From CAZAQV01 sp964487255 (GTDB lineage: Bacteria > Myxococcota_A > Polyangia > Polyangiales > CAZAQV01), in NCBI GenBank assembly GCA_964487255.1, contig CAZAQV010000005.1:227685-291684 (forward strand): a stretch of 64,000 nucleotides of DNA, given 5' to 3'. The stretch's first letter is position 1, and each line of letters opens with the position of its first letter. Below are positions 58,010 to 64,000 of this stretch, one piece after another. The position numbers and the translations under genes are program-made. The notes beneath the pieces are model-generated. The model had not been told where the DNA came from, did not search any database, and saw only the letters and a program-made list of their open reading frames with translations.

Positions 58010-58129
58010 CGAACACCATAGAGTCTGGGGAATGAGCCCACCATCGTGGCACAACTTCCTCGCGAAATTATCTTGCGGTTGCACATTCGGGGGCAACTCG
58101 GTGCGACCGTGATACGCTTTTAGCGATCG

Positions 58130-59506
58130 ATGGCGAACGTCGGAGACAAGATCGATGCCGGAGGCGGTCGCTCCTATGAGTTATTGCTCGAGCTGGGGCG
58201 AGGCGGCATGGGACGCGTCTACCTCGCGCGTGTTTCGGGACTGGGTGGTTTTCAACGTCTCGTAGCGCTCAAGACCTGCCATCCGCATTTGGCCGATGAG
58301 CAGGACTTTTCCCGAATGTTTCTTCAGGAGGCGCGCACTGCAGGTCAGATTGGACACCCAAACGTCGTCTCCGTCATCGATGTGGGTCAATCCGGCCAAG
58401 AACTCTACTTGGTGATGGACTACCTGGAGGGCATTGGCCTTTCCAATCTACTCAAGCAGCTGAAGCGACAAGAGAGGTTGTTGCCACTCGAGGTCGCGTT
58501 GCGAATTGCACTCGACACCCTTGCTGGGCTGCACGCCGCACACGAACTGACGAACCTTGAAGGCGTTCACCAAGGCCTTGTCCATCGCGACATTAGTCCT
58601 GCCAATATACTCGTCGGACTCGATGGTTGTGCGCGAGTTCTCGATTTCGGGATCGCCAAGGTGGCAGCATCCTCACAGGTCACTCGCCAAGGGCACATCA
58701 AAGGAAAACTTGGTTATCTCGCGCCGGAGCAGTTTTCTGACGGTGGCATCGACCGAAGGACGGACCTCTACGCGATGGGCGTGACCCTATGGGAGATGCT
58801 CGCGGGCGATACACTCTACGCGAACAAGACGGACAAAGAGACGATCTCCAGCATTCTTTCGGGAAGTCGTCCTGAGCTCGACGAGATACGCAACGACTTG
58901 CCCTCCGGGTTGATGGAGGTTCTCGACAAGTCGCTCGAAGCGGAGCCGGACGAACGCTTCAGCTCTGCTGATGAGTTCGCCGCAGCACTCGAGAGTTTGG
59001 GCGTGCGCGCAGCATCCGCCCGAGAGGTGGCAGAGTTCGTCAAGCCGATGTGCGCAGCAGAACTCGAACATCGACGAGAGCAGATCAAGTCAGCGCCGTG
59101 TCCAGCCGATGAGCCGTTAAGCCAACAGGACGCAACTTTGGCCTCCAGGTGGATGTTTGTCGCAGTTGCGGCGCTGCTCGTGCTCGCCGGCGCGGGTTGG
59201 TTCGTGTTTGACGCGCTAACCGACCCTTCGCGGACGACGGCTGCGCCCGTCGAACCGATCGCCAACACAGCCTCGCTGGCAGAATTCGAGCTCCCCGCGG
59301 CTTTTGAAAACGACGCTAGCAAGGAAAGCCAACGCGTGCCTGCCGTAGCGTTCGTTGACGCTGGACTTGTGGATGCGCAGGTTGACGATGTTGCCAGTCC
59401 CGCACAGAGCAGCGATAGTCCAGTACATGTCCGCCGAAAGAAGCGCACGCGTCCCGTTCGAAGAACACGCCGTAAAAAGAAAGAGTTCTTTCCTACGGGG
59501 CTGTAG
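58130..59506 (+). CDS. Ser/Thr protein kinase with C-terminal membrane helix
   Basis: This is a 458-residue Hanks-type kinase. Gly loop LGRGGMGRVYLA, catalytic Lys in LVALKTCHPHL, HRDISPANIL, DFGIAKV and YLAPEQFSDGGIDRRTDLYA are all intact over residues 15-290. A membrane helix near residues 345-365 (WMFVAVAALLVLAGAGWFVF) precedes a short Arg/Lys-rich tail. The substrate is unknown, but the PEGA/TPR gene starting inside its 3' end is a candidate partner. The start is the ATG at 58130; the 120 bp before it hold no recognised promoter. Confidence 0.93.
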   Translation: MANVGDKIDAGGGRSYELLLELGRGGMGRVYLARVSGLGGFQRLVALKTCHPHLADEQDFSRMFLQEARTAGQIGHPNVVSVIDVGQSGQELYLVMDYLEGIGLSNLLKQLKRQERLLPLEVALRIALDTLAGLHAAHELTNLEGVHQGLVHRDISPANILVGLDGCARVLDFGIAKVAASSQVTRQGHIKGKLGYLAPEQFSDGGIDRRTDLYAMGVTLWEMLAGDTLYANKTDKETISSILSGSRPELDEIRNDLPSGLMEVLDKSLEAEPDERFSSADEFAAALESLGVRAASAREVAEFVKPMCAAELEHRREQIKSAPCPADEPLSQQDATLASRWMFVAVAALLVLAGAGWFVFDALTDPSRTTAAPVEPIANTASLAEFELPAAFENDASKESQRVPAVAFVDAGLVDAQVDDVASPAQSSDSPVHVRRKKRTRPVRRTRRKKKEFFPTGL

Positions 59507-60506
59507 TGGCGTGGCGTTGGCTGTTTTGCTCTTCGTCCAACCGAGCTCATCGTTCGCACAAGAGGTCGAAGCGAACGCGCAGGCCCACTTCGATAGAGCG
59601 AATGCGCTCTATCTCGCGAGCAACTATGAAGACGCGCTCAAGGCGTATCGCATTGCAGCAGAGCTTTCCGGCTCTCCCAATGCCTGGCTGGGCGTCGCGC
59701 GCTCTCTTGGCAAGCTCGGACGTGTTGCGGAGTCAGTGGGTGCGTATGAGCAGGCCGTCGAGACCGCGCTTGGCCTTGCTCGCACGGACAAAAAATACCA
59801 GTCGACCTATGAGGCGGCACGTGACGAGTTGCGCGAGGCCGCCAAGCTTGTCGGCCACCTACGTATTTATGTCACACCGCGTGACGTCGATGCGCGGGTG
59901 CGCATTGGTGGCGTGGACCGCGGGTCCGACGTGGTGGGGCACGCATTGGCCGTGATGCCTGGCAAGGTGGCCGTCTCCGTTCGTGCTGAAGGCTTTGAGC
60001 CCTACGATCAGTTGGTCGAGATCGCGGCGGGCGCGCAGGTCCAGCTGAGTGCAGTGCTTAAACCAACTCAAACCGCTGCGTCCACTTCCGGTGCAAGTTC
60101 GTCCGATCAGGTCGTTGTTGCAGAATCCACGGGACTCGAACATACGGACGACAGCGCTGGAGGTGGCTTGGCAACCGCCGGGTGGATCGCGCTTGGTCTC
60201 GGCGCAGTCGGCATCGCAAGCTTCGCGACCTTTGCGCTTCTGGCGGACGCACAGCACGATAAGCTGACCGAAACCTGTGTCCAGACCGCGTGCTCGATCA
60301 CGAAACACGACGAGCTGGCTTCCACTGGCGAAACCTACCAGACCCTTACGAATTTATCGCTTGTGGTAGGCGCTGTAGGCCTGGCCACTGGGCTCACGGC
60401 CCTGCTCATCGATGCCGGTGGTCCAGATGAAGAAGAGGCGGTCCCGAGCGTTGCGGTCGCTCTCGATCCGCACGGGGGCTTTGCCTCCGTACGGGGCAGA
60501 TTCTGA
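59427..60506 (+). CDS. TPR/PEGA-domain membrane protein
   Basis: The ATG at 59427, overlapping the kinase gene by 80 bp, gives a signal peptide (GCSGVALAVLLFVQPSSSFA after a basic region). A GTG at 59511 would leave no basic residues. The 359-residue protein has TPR-like helices (residues 45-150), then a PEGA-type module (LRIYVTPRDVDARVRIGGVD, PGKVAVSVRAEGFEPYDQLV), two C-terminal membrane helices (IALGLGAVGIASFATFALLA; LSLVVGAVGLATGLTALLID) and a short tail. PEGA proteins with kinases are frequent in Myxococcota. It converges with the sigma54 activator gene, with 3 bp between stops. Confidence 0.75.
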   Translation: MSAERSARVPFEEHAVKRKSSFLRGCSGVALAVLLFVQPSSSFAQEVEANAQAHFDRANALYLASNYEDALKAYRIAAELSGSPNAWLGVARSLGKLGRVAESVGAYEQAVETALGLARTDKKYQSTYEAARDELREAAKLVGHLRIYVTPRDVDARVRIGGVDRGSDVVGHALAVMPGKVAVSVRAEGFEPYDQLVEIAAGAQVQLSAVLKPTQTAASTSGASSSDQVVVAESTGLEHTDDSAGGGLATAGWIALGLGAVGIASFATFALLADAQHDKLTETCVQTACSITKHDELASTGETYQTLTNLSLVVGAVGLATGLTALLIDAGGPDEEEAVPSVAVALDPHGGFASVRGRF

Positions 60507-60509
60507 GCT

Positions 60510-61844
60510 TCAACGGAGGCCGTGCTTGCTGAGTAGCTTGTGCAGATAAGTGCGGTTGAGTCCGGCGGCTGCAGCCGCACGGCTTACGTTTCCGTTGTGA
60601 TCGCCTAGCAAGTTCGTCAAGTACGTGCGTTCGAACTCGTCGAGCGCGGCGTCTCGTGCCTCAGAGTATGGCATGCTCAGGAGGTCTTGCGAGTAGCGGC
60701 CGCCCGTCTCTGAAGCCGCCGGCTGTTCGTCTCCGATCGTCTCTTCGCCTCCGATCGTCTCTTCGCCCAGTGCCAGCGCTCGCCGAACCACGTTGCTAAG
60801 TTCTCGGACATTTCCGGGCCAGGCCCTCTTTCGGAGCTTGCGCAGCAACGATGGCGACAGAGGACCTGCCGTGGTGGGTGCGAACTTCTGCGCGAGTAGC
60901 GGGATGTCTTCACGGCGCTCCTCAAGTGAGGGCACTTCGATCGTAAAGACGCTCAGGCGAAAGTACAGATCTTCGCGGAAGGTGCCGCGGTTGACCATCT
61001 CCGCCAAATTTCTGTGCGTGGCTGCGACAAACCGTACGTTCGCTGGAATGTCCTCGTTGGTCCCGAGCGGTCGATAAGTTCGGCTTTCGAGCAGGCGCAG
61101 AAGTTTGGGTTGCATCGTTTCAGGAAGCTCTCCGATCTCGTCGAGAAAAAGCGTGCCTCCCTCCGCGTAAGCGACTTGACCCACGCGATCCTGCGAGGCG
61201 CCGGTGAAGGCACCTTTGGTATAGCCAAAGAGTTCTGCTTCCATCAGTGAGTCGGGCAACGCTGCGCAATCGATGACCGCAAAGGGCGCACTTGCTCGCG
61301 GCGAGCGGTTGTGAAGCGCACGGGCGACGAGTTCCTTGCCGGTGCCCGTTTCACCATGAATGATGACAGGGTCAGCAAGCGGCGCAAGCCGCTCCAGCTC
61401 AAAGAAAAGCTGTCGCATGCAAAGCGATTTCCCCACGAGCTGGTTGTACGACTCGTCAGGCCAAACGCCTACCTGGGTTGGCGCTTTTGCATAGCGCACC
61501 TCAAGCCGACTTCCGCCCAACTCGATTTTACCACTATCGGGTACGCGAGCTTGGCGAACCTTAATGCCCTCGAGGTACGTGCCGTTTCGGCTACCGAGGT
61601 CGCGCAGCCAAAGACCGTCCTCACGCAGTTCTAACTCGGCATGCAGCCGCGAGACGGTTGCGTCCTGCAAGCGAATATCAACACTCGGCGACGAACCGAG
61701 TGTCGCGCGCCGTGCGATCTCAAACTGCTGTTCGCCATCGCTTGAGCGCCACTGTACTTTGGGGAGGCGGCGCAGCACGATCCCCTCTTTTTCAAAGAGA
61801 TCACGCCGGTGCTCGGTCTCGGCATCGAAAGGGTCTTTCTTCAT
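60510..61844 (-). CDS. FHA-type sigma54-dependent transcription activator
   Basis: This is a 444-residue enhancer-binding protein. Residues 30-115 form an FHA domain (RATLGSSPSVDIRLQDATVS, SRLHAEL, RDLGSRNGTYLEG) that binds phosphothreonine, so activity is probably set by Ser/Thr kinases. The AAA+ domain has Walker A IIHGETGTGKELVARAL, the sigma54-contact loop FGYTKGAFTGAS, Walker B GGTLFLDEIGEL and the arginine finger region TFREDLYFRLSVF. A Fis-type HTH closes it (NVSRAAAAAGLNRTYLHKLL). An 18-bp tandem duplication at 60732-60767 adds EETIGG. The start is the ATG at 61844. A perfect -24/-12 site lies at 62749-62764. Confidence 0.94.
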   Translation of the reverse strand: MKKDPFDAETEHRRDLFEKEGIVLRRLPKVQWRSSDGEQQFEIARRATLGSSPSVDIRLQDATVSRLHAELELREDGLWLRDLGSRNGTYLEGIKVRQARVPDSGKIELGGSRLEVRYAKAPTQVGVWPDESYNQLVGKSLCMRQLFFELERLAPLADPVIIHGETGTGKELVARALHNRSPRASAPFAVIDCAALPDSLMEAELFGYTKGAFTGASQDRVGQVAYAEGGTLFLDEIGELPETMQPKLLRLLESRTYRPLGTNEDIPANVRFVAATHRNLAEMVNRGTFREDLYFRLSVFTIEVPSLEERREDIPLLAQKFAPTTAGPLSPSLLRKLRKRAWPGNVRELSNVVRRALALGEETIGGEETIGDEQPAASETGGRYSQDLLSMPYSEARDAALDEFERTYLTNLLGDHNGNVSRAAAAAGLNRTYLHKLLSKHGLR

Positions 61845-61894
61845 CCCGTGCAGTGTACCGGAAAGTCGGTCATGGTAGTCTCGTGGCCTAGAGA

Positions 61895-62638
61895 GTGACC
61901 TGTCAAGAACCAGAACCGTGCCTAGCTTGGGCAGCTCGAGCCTTTGCCGCGACGCTCTTGGGGTGTCTTTGCGCGTGCAGTTGGAACTGGCAGGACGGTC
62001 GGCCCAATGGCAACCTCGACGGTTCTTTGGACGGGCAAGGTGCTGTGGACGGGCAAACGGGCGAGCGCATCGCTTTTCAGGTGGGGCTTGCCCCGGTGGC
62101 CGGGTATATGGGAGGAGCGGACACCTATGTGGACGCCGATGGACCTGATACGCCGCACGCAAGTTCCGATCTCCTGCAGGCTGCAGATGATCGAACTGCC
62201 CTGATGTTCTGGGATATCTCTCAGATTTCGTCGGATCGCGAAGTGCTTGCGGTGAGCATTACCTTCTTTGCAACCGACAACGGTGACAGCATGGACCTTG
62301 TCGAGGCAAAACGCCCTTGGAAGGCCCCGGAAGCGACCTGGAACGAGTATGCGTTGGGTCAAGCTTGGGAGAGGCCGGGTGGGTTCGGCCCAGGCGACAG
62401 CGGAGCAGACGTGCTTGCACGTGTCGACCCTCCGAGCGTCGACGACTTCTACACCGTCGCGTTGTCAGCTGCTGGGATTGCGCTCGTCCAGAGCTGGGTG
62501 CGCAATCCGTCCGAAAACCGTGGGCTGATGCTCATTGCGCCAAACCGGGGCACGGCCAACCTCGATGGGATTCGCATCGCATCAAACGAAGCGAGTGTTT
62601 TCGAACAGCGGCCAAAACTTTCGATCACCCTTCGCTGA
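61895..62638 (+). CDS. DNRLRE-like domain lipoprotein (247 aa)
   Basis: The GTG at 61895 opens a 247-residue protein with lipobox-like LLGCLCACS preceded by a hydrophobic stretch, so it is lipid-anchored. After a short Gly/Asp-rich linker with repeated LDGSLDGQGAVDG, the rest resembles a DNRLRE/CBM96-type beta-sandwich: ADTYVDADGPDTPHASSD, RTALMFWDISQISSDREVLA, RPWKAPEATWNEYALGQAWE and LVQSWVRNPSENRGLMLIA. Such modules often bind carbohydrate on secreted enzymes or adhesins. It is divergent from the FHA activator, with 50 bp between the starts. Confidence 0.8.
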   Translation: MTCQEPEPCLAWAARAFAATLLGCLCACSWNWQDGRPNGNLDGSLDGQGAVDGQTGERIAFQVGLAPVAGYMGGADTYVDADGPDTPHASSDLLQAADDRTALMFWDISQISSDREVLAVSITFFATDNGDSMDLVEAKRPWKAPEATWNEYALGQAWERPGGFGPGDSGADVLARVDPPSVDDFYTVALSAAGIALVQSWVRNPSENRGLMLIAPNRGTANLDGIRIASNEASVFEQRPKLSITLR

Positions 62639-62748
62639 CGCTACGGAGCATTCGGAGTGCCAGCCGCTGTCTGTGAAGGCTAGACAGTTCGGAGGCGTTA
62701 GACCGCGATTTTCTTCGTAAAACCGGAGATTTTGAAGGATCTCACGAT

Positions 62749-62764
62749 TGGCACTGCGCTTGCT
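62749..62764 (+). promoter_or_regulatory. Sigma54 -24/-12 promoter element
   Basis: TGGCAC (62749-62754), five bases, then TTGCT (62760-62764) match the consensus TGGCAC-N5-TTGCW at every defined position. Transcription would begin near 62775, directly in front of the lipoprotein gene. The FHA-sigma54 activator gene lies less than 1 kb away. Whether it is used is untested. Confidence 0.6.
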
Positions 62765-62777
62765 CACATGGTTGGGC

Positions 62778-64000
62778 ATGGGAATGAAACTTGAGGGCAA
62801 GTCGGCTCGTTCGATTGTAGTGGGTCTTTTATCAACATCGGGGATAGCGCAGATGCTGGCGCTTCTCATCTTCTCGGCGAGCTGTGCAGGCGAGATTGCG
62901 CCGCCACCCGTCGAAGTGCATGTCTCCGAATCGGGACTTCGGTCCGAATCGGGTGTGCTGCAGTTTCAGACCACTGCGTATGACGAAGTCGATGAAACAA
63001 CCGTTGCGATCTTCAACGATCACAAGCGACACACGGTCTCGCTCAGCGCGGTGGTGACGGGGCCTTTTGAAATCGATGGGTTGCCATCGAGTCTCCCCGC
63101 GGGCCAGGCCGCAACCTTCCAAGTCCGCTTCGCACCAGCGTCGCCCGGATCTTACTCAGGGACGCTCGCTATAGACGCGGACAAGGGTTCTCCGGTAGAC
63201 CTCTTGCTCGAAGGCGACTTTACCTTGGCGGTCAATGACTCGGATGCGGGCACGACGAACCCAGAGCCCGATGCAAGCGTCTCAGAGCCCGATGCAAGCA
63301 TCGCGGCATGCGGTGATGGCGTCTGCGACTCTTCGGAAGACTGCACGAGCTGCGAAGCGGATTGTGACAGCTGCCCGGTGCCTTCGATGTGCGGGACGAC
63401 GGGGGACAGCTGTCATGTCGATCCACTCGGGGACAGCAACTATTGTTCACCTGAATGTCCGTGCGCGTGGGGCGAAGGCGATTGTGACGGCGATGACGAG
63501 TGTCAGGCCGGACTGGTTTGCGTCCACAATATCGGTGCCGACTTTGGCCGTGGCTCGGGCGAGGACCTGTGCGTTCTGCCCGGTTACCCGAGCGGTCAAA
63601 CGGAGTGCGGCGGCGCTGCGGCAAGTTGTGGCGATGGCGTCTGTAGTTCGAGCGAAGACTGCGCGAGCTGCGAAGCGGATTGCGGAGCCTGTCCGCCAGT
63701 GGAATCATGTGGCGATGGCGTCTGTAGTTCGAGCGAAGACTGCGCGAGCTGCGAAGCGGATTNNNNNNNNNNNNNNNNNNNNNNNNNNNNNNNNNNNNNN
63801 NNNNNNNNNNNNNNNNNNNNNNNNNNNNNNNNNNNNNNNNNNNNNNNNNNNNNNNNNNNNNNGCGGAGCCTGTCCGCCAGTGGAGGTGTGTGGCGATGGC
63901 ACGTGTGACGCGGGTGAGAACTGCGCGAGCTGCCAAAGCGATTGCGGCAGCTGCCCCATCAGTAGCTCGGGAACCTTCGATTGCCTCGATCAAACGAACG
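62778..64000 (+). CDS. Cys-rich repeat lipoprotein with choice-of-anchor D domain, 3' end beyond window
   Basis: The start is the ATG at 62778 (another at 62784; a TTG at 62748 lies within the promoter motif). The signal ends in lipobox FSASC. Residues about 40-150 form a choice-of-anchor D/ASPM-SPD-2-Hydin-like Ig domain (VTGPFEIDGLPSSLPAGQAA, FQVRFAPASPGSYSGTLAID). An Asp/Glu/Pro linker leads to tandem modules CGDGVCSSSEDCASCEADCG, each with six cysteines. The run is interrupted by 100 N at 63763-63862. After the gap, reading continues with CDAGENCASCQSDCG-like modules to the edge, in a frame that depends on the true gap length. Probably a surface protein or anchored hydrolase. Confidence 0.8.
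63763..63862. other. Assembly gap (100 N) inside Cys-rich repeat
   Basis: Exactly 100 N replace part of a tandem coding repeat of roughly 78 bp. The size is a placeholder, so the true number of modules in the protein is unknown. Confidence 0.95.

Noticed and set aside
58040..58060. Second sigma54 site (TGGCAC) upstream of the kinase at 58130
   Set aside because: The -12 half is absent at the required spacing (CCTCG instead of TTGC).

Overview
The window is GC-rich DNA from a predatory/gliding-type deltaproteobacterium, most probably a member of the Myxococcota. This is inferred from gene content: Hanks-type Ser/Thr kinases with extra C-terminal domains, FHA proteins, many lipoproteins with Asp/Ala-rich or Cys-rich tails, a TonB/TonB-receptor fusion, a DUF1592/DUF1552 pair and an FHA-sigma54 activator. 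Two runs of exactly 100 N (32574-32673 and 63763-63862) lie inside tandem repeats, so this is a draft scaffold.

Layout. 1-11.1 kb: a Cys-rich lipoprotein cut by the left edge, a small lipoprotein, a Uma2-type nuclease-fold protein, an acyl-CoA ligase, two envelope proteins, a TonB-dependent receptor fused to a TonB C-terminal domain, and a lipoprotein coupled to a frameshifted partner. 11.2-21 kb: thioredoxin reductase, two divergent Ser/Thr kinases (one a 1414-aa kinase/ATPase/TPR protein), a patatin-like lipase, a 156-bp MITE and a Cys-rich lipoprotein. 21.2-32.4 kb: a run of same-strand genes, several overlapping at start/stop codons: double cNMP-binding protein, degenerate histidine-kinase-like protein, MoxR ATPase, DUF58, TgpA-like transglutaminase, giant TPR protein and a cNMP-binding protein. 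32.8-44.2 kb: cation/proton antiporter, release factor 3 (prfC), the DUF1592/DUF1552 pair, a 902-aa lipoprotein, a DUF2505-like protein and a degenerate CPBP protein. 44.2-53.3 kb: FtsK translocase, HEAT-like lipoprotein, FHA protein, UbiA prenyltransferase, a RAYT transposase between two REP elements, a coiled-coil lipoprotein pair, MutY. 53.3-64 kb: lipoprotein, a transglutaminase-elicitor-like lipoprotein coupled to a membrane-anchored double AAA+ ATPase, a Ser/Thr kinase overlapping a PEGA/TPR protein, an FHA-sigma54 activator, a DNRLRE lipoprotein and a Cys-rich repeat lipoprotein preceded by a perfect -24/-12 motif and running off the right edge.

The most unusual content is repetitive. 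(1) Hairpin repeats with units of about 85-89 bp occur at five loci; stems differ between copies but stay paired, suggesting a structured RNA or DNA element. At 25072-25333 three tandem copies form two short ORFs plus the N-terminus of the DUF58 protein, each overlapping the next as TGATG. (2) Four 35-bp REP palindromes, all in one orientation, sit at gene ends; two flank the RAYT transposase. (3) Three alternating 16-bp near-palindromes lie at 20987-21046. No tRNA, rRNA or CRISPR array was recognised. Coordinates and translations were read by eye; family assignments rest on motif recognition, not on database searches.
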